From positions 1 through 12,593 of the forward strand of contig JAGBTR010000283.1 in NCBI GenBank assembly GCA_017631215.1: a DNA stretch of 12,593 nucleotides, written 5' to 3'. Every line of letters begins with the position of its first letter. Position 1 is the stretch's first letter. Below, piece by piece: positions 1-6,207 of the stretch. The stretch is from Clostridia bacterium. GTDB taxonomy: Bacteria > Bacillota > Clostridia > Oscillospirales > CAG-272. A program made the translations under genes and the position numbers. The notes below the pieces were generated by a model. It saw only the letters and a list, made by a program, of their open reading frames with translations. It searched no databases and had not been told where the DNA came from.

Positions 1-155
1 AGTTGACCGAGCGTCTTGGCTCCTCGACGCCCGTTCTTCGTGTGCTGGCCATCGATACGCGCGGCGACCGCGTCGCAGAGCCTGCGGCAGATCAAACCTC
101 GCTTGAGGAGGTCGGTCTTGGCGTCGCGGATATTCTGCGTGAGATCAACGAATAA
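1..155 (+). CDS. 3' end of an unidentified gene (partial)
   Basis: An open frame enters from the left edge (first full codon at position 3) and stops at TAA 153-155, giving about 50 C-terminal residues that end in VADILREINE. The segment is soluble and mildly acidic, with no membrane segment, and codon use matches the neighbouring genes. The strong terminator hairpin immediately after the stop supports this being a real gene end. The fragment is too short for me to assign a family. The TSLEEVGLGVADIL stretch faintly resembles the C-terminal tail of alkaline-phosphatase-superfamily mutases, where a similar SxxxVGxTVADxL pattern occurs, but I would not name it on that. Confidence 0.6.
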   Translation, partial: LTERLGSSTPVLRVLAIDTRGDRVAEPAADQTSLEEVGLGVADILREINE

Positions 156-157
156 AG

Positions 158-195
158 AAAAACCGTTTTGAGCAATGCTCAAAACGGTTTTTTTT
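158..195. terminator. Bidirectional Rho-independent terminator between convergent genes
   Basis: A 16-bp perfect inverted repeat (158-173 and 177-192) with an AAT loop. It has a run of T on its right side for the plus strand and the complementary A run on its left side for the minus strand. It starts three bases after the partial plus-strand gene and ends six bases beyond the potD stop at 199-201, so it can terminate both converging transcripts. Confidence 0.9.
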
Positions 196-198
196 GTG

Positions 199-1413
199 TT
201 AATACTGTGCCGAGCGGTATTTTTTGAGAATGAACCGCCAAAGGAGCAACGCTGCCACGACGATCACGATGATGAGCGCGAGGGTGTGGATGCTGCTGCC
301 GACCGAGGATTCGATCTTGAGCTGCTCCCAAAGGCCGTTGGCCATTTCCTGCGTCTCAGCGTCGAGCGCGTGGTAGTAGGAGGTGGTGTAGGTCGAGAGA
401 TCGGGATAGAGAATGTTCATTGCGTCCTCGTGCCAATCCACCATATAAGCGATATAATCTTCATTTTCGCGCACCAGCGTGTTAGGGCTGGCGTAGCCGA
501 TATACTCGGCATTAGCGACGGCGATCTCCTCGGACAGCATAAAGTTGATATATGCCTCGGCGATCTCCTTGTTTCGTGCGCCGCGCGGGACACACATCGC
601 GTCAACGAACACGTTGGTGCCCTCCTCGGGATAGTAGAAGGCCAGCGCATCGTTGCTGTCGTACATCGTCAGGTAGTCGCCTGCGTAGTAGGGCGCGATG
701 GCGGCGGATTCACCCTTCATTTTGTTGAAGACCTCGTCCATCACATAGCCCTGCACAATGGGCTTTTGCGCCTTGAGATAGGCCAGTGCCGTTTCCCATT
801 CGGTGCGATCCTTGGTGTTGACGTCGATCTTCTGATAATACATCGCCGTGCCAAAGGCGTCGCGCGCGTTGTTGAACTGCAGGATCTTGCCGCTGTACTT
901 GTCGTTCCACATCAGCGACCACGAGCCCGTGTCCGCCTCGTCGACCATTTTGGTGTTATAGATCACACCGACCATACCGTAGGTGTAGGGAACGGAATAG
1001 CGGTTGTCGGGATCGTATTCGGGATACTGAAACTCCTCGGCAATGTACGCAAAGTTGGGAATGTTGGCAAGGTCGAGCTCCTCGAGCATGTCCTCGTCGA
1101 TCATTCTCTGGATCATATACTCGGAGGGAATGACGATGTCATAGCTCGTCGCGCCACTCTTGAGCTTGGCGTACATATCCTCGTTGGAGGCGTAGGTGGT
1201 GTAGTTGACCTCGACACGCACACCGTAGGTCTCGTAGTAATAGTCCTCAAAGGCGGCGTTGACGTCGAGCGTGCCCTCCGAGCCGTCCGAGATGTACTCG
1301 CCCCAGTTGTAGACGTTGAGCGTGATCGCGTCGTCATCGCCACAGCCGATCAGGGAGACCGTACCAAGCGCGACGAGCGCGAGCATCAGCAATGCCAGTA
1401 TGCGTTTGATCAT
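199..1413 (-). CDS. potD: Spermidine/putrescine ABC transporter substrate-binding lipoprotein with a C-terminal membrane helix
   Basis: This 404-aa protein is the extracellular polyamine-binding component of the PotABCD importer. Residues 1-23 form a lipoprotein signal peptide ending in the lipobox LIGC, with Cys24 as the lipidation site. The mature part begins with the PotD-like LNVYNWGEYI motif and later has YDIVIPSEYMI, in line with the bacterial type 1 spermidine/putrescine-binding family. The E. coli protein is about 350 aa. The extra length here is largely C-terminal: residues about 376-396 form a strongly hydrophobic helix followed by KKYR, which predicts a second membrane anchor with a cytosolic end. 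The ATG overlaps the potC stop (ATGA, 1410-1413), which indicates translational coupling. GGACGGTGA lies just upstream. It is last in its operon and is followed by a terminator. The family call is firm; substrate preference among polyamines cannot be read from the sequence. Confidence 0.93.
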   Translation of the reverse strand: MIKRILALLMLALVALGTVSLIGCGDDDAITLNVYNWGEYISDGSEGTLDVNAAFEDYYYETYGVRVEVNYTTYASNEDMYAKLKSGATSYDIVIPSEYMIQRMIDEDMLEELDLANIPNFAYIAEEFQYPEYDPDNRYSVPYTYGMVGVIYNTKMVDEADTGSWSLMWNDKYSGKILQFNNARDAFGTAMYYQKIDVNTKDRTEWETALAYLKAQKPIVQGYVMDEVFNKMKGESAAIAPYYAGDYLTMYDSNDALAFYYPEEGTNVFVDAMCVPRGARNKEIAEAYINFMLSEEIAVANAEYIGYASPNTLVRENEDYIAYMVDWHEDAMNILYPDLSTYTTSYYHALDAETQEMANGLWEQLKIESSVGSSIHTLALIIVIVVAALLLWRFILKKYRSAQY

Positions 1414-2294
1414 TGCGACTCACCGTCCTTTCCCGAAGCGCGGGCGGCGCGGCGCGTCTGCATACGCTCACGCATACGGCTTGCGCTGTCGGAGAGCTTG
1501 TCCTTGAGGCTCTCTCCCTTGTCACCCGACAGATTGGTCAGGATGAGCAGCGTCAGAATGGCAATGATCATCAGCGTGGACAGCGCGTAGATGTCGGGCT
1601 TGACCTCCTTCTTCGTCATCGAGTAGATGAGGATGGGGAGTGTCTGGAAATCGCTTCCCGAGCAGAAATACGAGATAACGAAATCGTCCAGCGACATCGT
1701 AAACGCCATAATAAAGCCCGTCACAACGCCCGGCATAATGCAGGGGAGCTCGACCTTAAAGAAGGACTGTGCGGGTGTGCAGCCCAGATCCAGCGCCGCC
1801 TCGGGCAAAAATTTGTCCATCTGGCGGAATTTGGGGGACACGTTGAGCATCACGTAGGGGATGTTGAAGGTAATGTGGGCGATGAGCAGCGTCCAGAAAT
1901 TAAGCTTTTCGGTCGAGCCGAGCAGCGTGCCGACAAAGACGAACAGCAGCATCATCGAGATACCCGTGACGATATCGGGGTTCATCATAGGAACGTTGGT
2001 GACCGAGTTGATCGTTCCCTTGAGAAGCTTGGATCTCATACGGTCAAGACCAAGCGCGGCCAGCGTGCCGATCACGGTCGAGATCAGCGCCGAGCTGACG
2101 GCCAGGATCAGCGTGTTCTTGAGCGCCGCAAACGTCTCGGCGCTGCGGAACAGCTCCTCATACCAATAGGTGGAGAATCCCGTAAACACACCCGTGTTGT
2201 TGGTGCTGTTGAACGAGAACAGCATCAGCACAAGAATGGGGACGTAGAGCACGGCGAGAATGAGTGCAATATAGGACTTGGAAAGTATCTTCAT
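1410..2294 (-). CDS. potC: Spermidine/putrescine ABC transporter permease PotC
   Basis: A 294-aa inner-membrane permease with about six hydrophobic segments (roughly residues 8-28, 60-82, 104-125, 133-152, 187-210, 236-255). The cytoplasmic EAA loop that docks on PotA is clear at residues 164-185 (PEAALDLGCTPAQSFFKVEL). The SLDDFVISYF motif at 201-210 is typical of PotC-type permeases and separates it from PotB. An unusual charged tail of about 37 residues, rich in Arg and Lys, follows the last helix; E. coli PotC is about 30 residues shorter overall. The start overlaps the potB stop in an ATGA (2291-2294), and the stop overlaps the potD start in the same way. It should pair with PotB to form the membrane channel. 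Confidence 0.95.
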   Translation of the reverse strand: MKILSKSYIALILAVLYVPILVLMLFSFNSTNNTGVFTGFSTYWYEELFRSAETFAALKNTLILAVSSALISTVIGTLAALGLDRMRSKLLKGTINSVTNVPMMNPDIVTGISMMLLFVFVGTLLGSTEKLNFWTLLIAHITFNIPYVMLNVSPKFRQMDKFLPEAALDLGCTPAQSFFKVELPCIMPGVVTGFIMAFTMSLDDFVISYFCSGSDFQTLPILIYSMTKKEVKPDIYALSTLMIIAILTLLILTNLSGDKGESLKDKLSDSASRMRERMQTRRAARASGKDGESQ

Positions 2295-3142
2295 ACGATC
2301 ACCGTCCCTTCATCGTCCGAGAAGCGATTCATGATCGCCATCGAGATCAGGATGAGGATCATCATGACCAGCGAGATGGCTGCGCCGACGTTGTAGGTCG
2401 CAGGATTCTGGAACTGACGCTCGATGGTATCACCGATGAGATCGAACGTGCCGCCGCCCAGCTTCTGCGAAATGTAGAAGGTGGATATGGAGGGCACGAA
2501 GACCATCGTGATGCCCGAGATGATGCCCGAGGTGGACAGCGGCAGAACGACGCGGAAGAGCGTCTGCCAGCCGTTGCAGCCCAGGTCTCCTGCCGCCTCA
2601 ATGTAGCGGTTGTCCATTTTGGAAATGACCGAATGGATGGGAAGGACCATATAGGGCAGGAAATTGTACACCATACCGAACACGACCGCGGGCGCAGTGC
2701 CGACGATGTGGACGGGGTCAAAGCCAAGGCGCATCAAAAAGTTGTTGAGAAAGCCGCCGTCATCGAGAATGGCCATCATCGAGTAGGTGCGGATGAGCAG
2801 ATTCATCCACATCGGCAGCATAACGAGCAAAATGACGATCTTTTGTGCGCGAGGCGACAGCTTGGCGATGAAGTAAGCCAGCGGATAGCCGATGACAAGG
2901 CACAAAAAGGTCGCGATCACCGCCATCGAGACGGACAGAAAGAACGTCTCGGTGTGGTCGCCCAACGCAAGGATATTGCTAAGCGTCGGCGTGCCGTTCG
3001 CATCGGTGAAGGCATAGTACGCGACGAACAGAAGCGGTGCGATGATGAACAGCACCATCCATACCGTGTGCGGTGCGACCGCCAGTGTGGCAAATGAGGG
3101 CGCACGCTTGCGCGCGGGGGGCTTAGAGGACGTTCTGGTCAT
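2291..3142 (-). CDS. potB: Spermidine/putrescine ABC transporter permease PotB
   Basis: A 283-aa permease. I place the start at the ATG at 3140-3142, not at the upstream ATG at 3319. The chosen ATG has an AGGAGGT ribosome site a few bases upstream and overlaps the potA stop as ATGA (3139-3142). The extra 59 residues from 3319 are low-complexity, Arg-rich and antiparallel to the real potA frame. Six hydrophobic segments are visible (about 22-45, 66-92, 100-122, 148-172, 203-225, 251-272). An EAA loop at 182-201 ([20 protein letters not shown]) is the contact site for the ATPase. Length and order match PotB of E. coli (about 275 aa). It forms a heterodimeric channel with PotC. Confidence 0.95.
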   Translation of the reverse strand: MTRTSSKPPARKRAPSFATLAVAPHTVWMVLFIIAPLLFVAYYAFTDANGTPTLSNILALGDHTETFFLSVSMAVIATFLCLVIGYPLAYFIAKLSPRAQKIVILLVMLPMWMNLLIRTYSMMAILDDGGFLNNFLMRLGFDPVHIVGTAPAVVFGMVYNFLPYMVLPIHSVISKMDNRYIEAAGDLGCNGWQTLFRVVLPLSTSGIISGITMVFVPSISTFYISQKLGGGTFDLIGDTIERQFQNPATYNVGAAISLVMMILILISMAIMNRFSDDEGTVIV

Positions 3143-4266
3143 TCCTCTACCTCCTCTGCCTCGGCGTCGGACAGCTCGTCGAACTCCTCGCTGAAGGAGG
3201 AATAATCGCCGAACATATTGGAATATTTGGATTTTTTCATCACGTGGATGGCATCGGGCTCGATGTGCAGACCGATGGTGGCATCGGGCGCGACGTAGTC
3301 GGAGGTCTCGATCATCCACTTGAAGCCGCAGACGTCGACGATGATCTCGTAATAGTCGCCCTTGAAGGTGACACCCGAGACCTGACCGCGCAGCATACCG
3401 ACCTCGGGCGCGACGACGTCCACGTCCTCGGGACGGATGACGATGTCGACCGCATCACCCTTGGCAAAGCCGCTGTCAAGACACTCGAAGACGTGTCCTG
3501 CAAACGAGGCACGGAAGTCCTCGGGCATAGTGCCGTCGAGAATGTTGCTCTCGCCGATAAAGTCGGCAACGAAGGCGTTGATGGGCTCGTTGTAGATATC
3601 GGTCGGCGTGCCGATCTGCTGGATGCAGCCGTCGGCCATAACGACGACGGTGTCGGACATCGAAAGAGCCTCCTCCTGGTCGTGCGTGACGTAGATGAAG
3701 GTGATGCCCGTCTGCTTTTGCATATTCTTCAGCTCAACCTGCATATCCTTGCGAAGCTTGAGATCGAGCGCGCCGAGCGGCTCGTCGAGCAAGAGCACCT
3801 TGGGGCGGTTGATGAGTGCGCGCGCAATGGCGACACGCTGCTGCTGACCACCCGAAAGCGTGGCGATCTTGCGGCGCTCAAAGCCCTTGAGGTTGACCAG
3901 CGCCAGCATATCCTTGACCTGACGCACGATCTCCTGCTCGGGCGTGTGCTTCAGTCGCAGACCGAAGGCGATGTTCTCGAATACGTTCAAATGGGGGAAA
4001 AGCGCATACTTCTGAAATACCGTGTTGATGTGTCGCTGATAAGCGGGGATGTCGTTGATACGCTTGCCGTCGAAGATGACGTCACCCTCGTCGGGCGTTT
4101 CAAAGCCGCCGATGATGCGAAGCGTGGTCGTCTTTCCGCAGCCCGACGGGCCGAGAAAGGTGATGAACTCTTTGTCGTGGATATCCAGATCGATGCCGTT
4201 CAGGATAGTCTCACCGTCAAAGCTCTTGGAAATGTGTTTGAGTTGGATCAGAATTTCTTGATTCAT
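3139..4266 (-). CDS. potA: Spermidine/putrescine ABC transporter ATP-binding protein PotA
   Basis: A 375-aa ATPase that powers polyamine import. The ABC motifs appear in order: Walker A GPSGCGKT at 39-46, Q-loop Gln85, signature LSGGQ at 137-141, Walker B VLLLDEP at 157-163 with catalytic Glu162, D-loop GALD at 165-168 and switch His195. The C-terminal third (about 275-350) fits the TOBE-type regulatory domain of this subfamily, and the tail is very acidic (ending EAEEVEE). Length equals that of E. coli PotA. It is first in the operon and has its own promoter and a leader of about 155 nt. The ribosome site AAAGGAG (4279-4285) is 12 nt from this ATG, rather far, and is better spaced for an out-of-frame ATG at 4271-4273. 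No in-frame earlier start fits. Confidence 0.95.
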   Translation of the reverse strand: MNQEILIQLKHISKSFDGETILNGIDLDIHDKEFITFLGPSGCGKTTTLRIIGGFETPDEGDVIFDGKRINDIPAYQRHINTVFQKYALFPHLNVFENIAFGLRLKHTPEQEIVRQVKDMLALVNLKGFERRKIATLSGGQQQRVAIARALINRPKVLLLDEPLGALDLKLRKDMQVELKNMQKQTGITFIYVTHDQEEALSMSDTVVVMADGCIQQIGTPTDIYNEPINAFVADFIGESNILDGTMPEDFRASFAGHVFECLDSGFAKGDAVDIVIRPEDVDVVAPEVGMLRGQVSGVTFKGDYYEIIVDVCGFKWMIETSDYVAPDATIGLHIEPDAIHVMKKSKYSNMFGDYSSFSEEFDELSDAEAEEVEE

Positions 4267-4273
4267 TCCGCAT
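4217..4273 (-). CDS. Possible 18-codon overlapping leader ORF at the potA start
   Basis: An ATG at 4271-4273 lies 5 nt after the AAAGGAG ribosome site and opens an 18-codon frame ([18 protein letters not shown]). It is out of frame with potA and runs into the first codons of potA before stopping at 4217-4219. It may be chance, because the potA start lies only 7 nt further on. The spacing is nevertheless ideal for this ATG and poor for potA, so initiation here could reduce or modulate PotA translation. No homology is recognised. Confidence 0.25.
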   Translation of the reverse strand: MRNESRNSDPTQTHFQEL

Positions 4274-4421
4274 AAATACTCCTTTGAAAAAAGAAATAAA
4301 TACCAGCCTTCCTCTTTTGAGCCGCGAGGCGGAACAGAGAACAGTTAGGACGAAAATGGCCGTGACGCGCGAGTGCTTGTCCGTGCGACGCCGTTTCTGT
4401 GGGAACTGTCCGAAAGGTCTA
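4267..4421 (-). promoter_or_regulatory. 5' leader of the pot operon, no known riboswitch recognised
   Basis: This is the untranslated stretch between the predicted start and potA. It could fold by pairing 4404-4411 with 4339-4346 (8 bp with one G-U). An AT-rich segment with the ribosome site AAAGGAG follows. I see no intrinsic terminator and no match to a riboswitch class I know. The gene-free stretch from here to 4583 otherwise holds only the promoter and short direct repeats of AATTCTC near 4538-4555. Confidence 0.4.
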
Positions 4422-4427
4422 AGACAT

Positions 4428-4456
4428 ATTGTAGCAGAGAGTGAGAAAAAATGCAA
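4428..4456 (-). promoter_or_regulatory. Sigma-A promoter of the pot operon
   Basis: Read on the minus strand: TTGCAT (4456-4451), a 17-base spacer, then TACAAT (4433-4428). Transcription would start near 4421, giving a leader of about 155 nt before potA. Confidence 0.8.
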
Positions 4457-4583
4457 TACATTTCTGAATATTTGCAAAATTTCGTGATTATCCCCAATAA
4501 AACGCTGTGAGGGGCCGATTTTTAGGGTTTTTCTCAAGAATTCTCGGTAATTCTCCACAAATCACCCGACTCCTCCCAAATGC

Positions 4584-5117
4584 TCAATATTCGCGCGGCG
4601 CATTTTCGACGGTCTCCTCAAGGACGCACCGCCCGAGCTGGAGGCAAAAAAGGTAGAGCGACAGCGCGCTCCCACGCCGCAAAAGCAGGTAAACAGCGAC
4701 CGCCCAAAGTAGCAGCAAAACGACCGCGGAGACCGCCGAGAGGATTCGCTCGGCTCGGTCGGGAAGGGAGGCACGGCTGTCGCACAAAAAGCAAACAAGC
4801 GCCCGCCCGCCGTCAAACGAGCGGATGGGGAGCAGATTGAGAAAGCAAAGATACAACGAAAGCGGTGCCAGCTCGCCCAGGGGCGACGTCTTGGGGAAAA
4901 GCACGAAAAACAGCGGCGCGCTCAAAAGGTTGAACAAGGGTCCTCCCAGTGCGACCGCGCATTCGGCGCGATAAGAGGGGAAGCAACTGCAAGAGGGCAT
5001 CAGACGAAGCCCCGTGGCGGTCGGACGCAATCGATTCAATCGGACACCTACGCGGCGCGCGACGAGCAGATGCCCCGCTTCGTGGACGCCAATGGCGATC
5101 AGTAGGGAGAGAAGCAT
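4584..5117 (-). CDS. Short M50 site-2-type membrane metalloprotease
   Basis: A 177-aa integral membrane protein. The zinc-binding motif HEAGH is at residues 12-16 inside the first hydrophobic segment. A second conserved motif, NLLPIRSFDGGR at 94-105, supplies the third zinc ligand Asp102, and ALGGPLFNLL at 56-65 fits the conserved GP loop of the family. These place it in the M50 / SpoIVFB-like group that cleaves membrane-embedded substrates. It is minimal: no PDZ and no CBS domain, where SpoIVFB is nearer 290 aa. It carries several cysteines (including SCSC at 42-45). AAGGAGG just upstream fixes the start. It appears to be a single-gene unit. Its substrate is unknown, and I see no partner gene nearby that would indicate a sporulation role. 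Confidence 0.85.
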   Translation of the reverse strand: MLLSLLIAIGVHEAGHLLVARRVGVRLNRLRPTATGLRLMPSCSCFPSYRAECAVALGGPLFNLLSAPLFFVLFPKTSPLGELAPLSLYLCFLNLLPIRSFDGGRALVCFLCDSRASLPDRAERILSAVSAVVLLLLWAVAVYLLLRRGSALSLYLFCLQLGRCVLEETVENAPREY

Positions 5118-5131
5118 ACGGCCTCCTTGGT

Positions 5132-5146
5132 GTGAATTTATTTCAC
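5132..5146. promoter_or_regulatory. Palindromic operator-like site upstream of the M50 gene
   Basis: GTGAA, five A/T bases, then TTCAC form a 15-bp interrupted palindrome about 15 bases before the M50 start and just ahead of its ribosome site. The form suits a dimeric repressor. A possible but weak minus-strand promoter lies further upstream (TTGGCA with CATACA, 18-base spacing). Confidence 0.4.
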
Positions 5147-5191
5147 TTGTATGCGTGTGGACCGTTTGCTATGCCAATTTTTGAAAAGCTA

Positions 5192-5220
5192 TTGACAATC
5201 ACGCGATGACATAGTATAAT
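5192..5220 (+). promoter_or_regulatory. Perfect consensus sigma-A promoter of the DUF1836 gene
   Basis: TTGACA (5192-5197), a 17-base spacer and TATAAT (5215-5220) all match the consensus exactly, so high basal strength is expected. Start of transcription near 5227. Confidence 0.93.
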
Positions 5221-5251
5221 TTATTCATAGTAAAAACCGCAATCAAAATGA

Positions 5252-5265
5252 CGTTCCACGGAACG
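5252..5265. promoter_or_regulatory. 14-bp palindrome in the DUF1836 leader
   Basis: CGTTCC-AC-GGAACG lies between the predicted transcription start and the AGGAGG ribosome site. The 2-nt centre is too tight for a good hairpin, so a protein operator is more likely; it may serve autoregulation. Function is inferred. Confidence 0.4.
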
Positions 5266-5280
5266 CAGGAGGTATTATCA

Positions 5281-5880
5281 ATGAAACTGATGATTTCAAG
5301 CGAGATCATTCCCGGTACCATCCTCAAGCGCGCGGATCTGGGCGGCTTGACGGGTAAGGCTTTTCTTGATCAGATCTTTATGGTGAACGAGGGCGTGATG
5401 CTGTCGGGTATCCGCAAGATCGCCGGCATCGACGGCTCGACGCTGCAAAACTGGACCAAGCGCGGCTGGGTCGCCAACGCGCATCTGAAGCGCTACGATA
5501 TCGACCAGGTGGCTCACATTCTGCTCATCAATATGCTTCGCTCGTGTATGCAGCTGGATCGCATTGCGTGGCTGCTGCAGTACATCAACGGCGACCTGTT
5601 CGACAGCAGTGACGACATCGTGCGCGAGTCCGAGCTGTATGATATGATCTGCCGTGCGCTGGATCTGCTCGAGGAGCAGGCTGTTTGCACGCCCGATAGC
5701 CTGCGCCCCGTCATCGAGGTGTCGCTGGCCGATTATAAGGAGACCGTGCCCGGTGCGCACGTCCGTCTGGCCAATGCGCTGGAAATCATCATCGCGTCGC
5801 ATTATGCGTCGGTCATTAAGCGCAATTCGGACGAAAAAATGCGCGAGCTGATGGGTGCAAAGGTCATCTCGGAGAACTAA
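5281..5880 (+). CDS. DUF1836 domain protein, putative DNA-binding regulator
   Basis: A 199-aa soluble protein. I chose the ATG at 5281 because AGGAGG lies 8 nt upstream; the ATG at 5248 has no ribosome site and would read through the palindrome. The N-terminal half has the features of DUF1836. A MerR/HTH-like stretch, SGIRKIAGIDGSTLQNWTKR, is followed by the conserved GWV...KRYDIDQVAHILLINMLR segment. The C-terminal half is helical and acidic. Proteins of this family are common in Bacillota and are thought to be transcription regulators, but their targets are largely unknown. It stands alone under a very strong promoter with a palindrome in its leader, which would suit a self-limiting regulator. 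It is divergent from the M50 protease, so control of that gene is possible but unproven. Confidence 0.82.
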   Translation: MKLMISSEIIPGTILKRADLGGLTGKAFLDQIFMVNEGVMLSGIRKIAGIDGSTLQNWTKRGWVANAHLKRYDIDQVAHILLINMLRSCMQLDRIAWLLQYINGDLFDSSDDIVRESELYDMICRALDLLEEQAVCTPDSLRPVIEVSLADYKETVPGAHVRLANALEIIIASHYASVIKRNSDEKMRELMGAKVISEN

Positions 5881-5904
5881 AAAAAGAAATTCTCATCTTT
5901 TTTT
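5872..5904 (+). terminator. Weak terminator after the DUF1836 gene
   Basis: Two alternative weak stems precede a run of seven T: GAGAA/TTCTC (5872-5876 with 5890-5894), or an A/T-rich 9-bp stem (5879-5887 with 5896-5904). Stability is low. Confidence 0.4.
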
Positions 5905-5914
5905 CAAAAAGGGC

Positions 5915-5942
5915 TTGACATTTTTCTGATTTGTGCTATAAT
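5915..5942 (+). promoter_or_regulatory. Promoter of tRNA-Leu
   Basis: TTGACA (5915-5920), a 16-base spacer and TATAAT (5937-5942), with an extended -10 TG just upstream. The mature tRNA begins about 40 bases after the -10. Confidence 0.9.
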
Positions 5943-5983
5943 AATCCCGTTGCGAGCGAAAAACACGCAACGCAACGGAATAT

Positions 5984-6068
5984 GCGAGAGTGGCGGAACC
6001 GGCAGACGCGCACGTTTGAGGGGCGTGTGGTTAACACCGTACGGGTTCAAGTCCCGTTTCTCGCACCA
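5984..6068 (+). tRNA. tRNA-Leu, anticodon GAG
   Basis: An 85-nt tRNA with encoded CCA. The acceptor GCGAGAG (5984-5990) pairs with TTCTCGC (6058-6064, one G-U), followed by discriminator A and CCA (6066-6068). The anticodon stem is CACGT/GCGTG and the loop TTGAGGG gives anticodon GAG, reading CUC and CUU leucine codons. The long variable arm (GGT-TAAC-ACC) is the class II feature expected for leucine. The T arm is ACGGG-TTCAAGT-CCCGT. It is a single gene with its own promoter and terminator. There are no signs of phage integration at its 3' end. Confidence 0.96.
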
Positions 6069-6071
6069 CAG

Positions 6072-6104
6072 CAAAAAGGGTATGCGATGCATGCCCTTTT
6101 GTTG
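6072..6104 (+). terminator. Terminator after tRNA-Leu
   Basis: AAAAGGG-T-ATGC, loop GAT, GCAT-G-CCCTTTT form a stem of about 12 bp with one wobble pair, followed by a broken T tract (TTTTGTTGTGTTT). It lies four bases after the CCA end. Confidence 0.75.
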
Positions 6105-6145
6105 TGTTTAGAGGAACGGTCGCCTCGACGATTGGTTGAGTATCC

Positions 6146-6173
6146 TTGACATTTCTATAGAATATGTTATAAT
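6146..6173 (+). promoter_or_regulatory. Promoter of the M3 peptidase gene
   Basis: TTGACA (6146-6151), a 16-base spacer and TATAAT (6168-6173), with TG at the extended -10 position. The start codon follows at 6208. Confidence 0.9.
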
Positions 6174-6207
6174 AGTCGTAAATCAATCCGTAGGGAGGGG
6201 GGCTCCG

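Noticed and set aside
175..1590. Plus-strand frame of 471 aa over potD and potC
   Set aside because: It starts inside the terminator hairpin and reads antisense to two well-supported genes.
3143..3319. 59-residue N-terminal extension of PotB
   Set aside because: Arg-rich, overlaps potA in another frame; the ATG at 3140-3142 has an AGGAGGT site and the ATGA overlap.
4580..4840. Plus-strand Arg/Ala-rich frame opposite the M50 protease
   Set aside because: Low-complexity translation, no ribosome site, antisense to a gene with both M50 motifs.
5248..5280. Upstream start for the DUF1836 protein
   Set aside because: No ribosome site; the ATG at 5281 has AGGAGG at ideal distance.
5984..6068. tRNA-Leu as a phage or island attachment site
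   Set aside because: No integrase and no repeated copy of the tRNA 3' end in the window.
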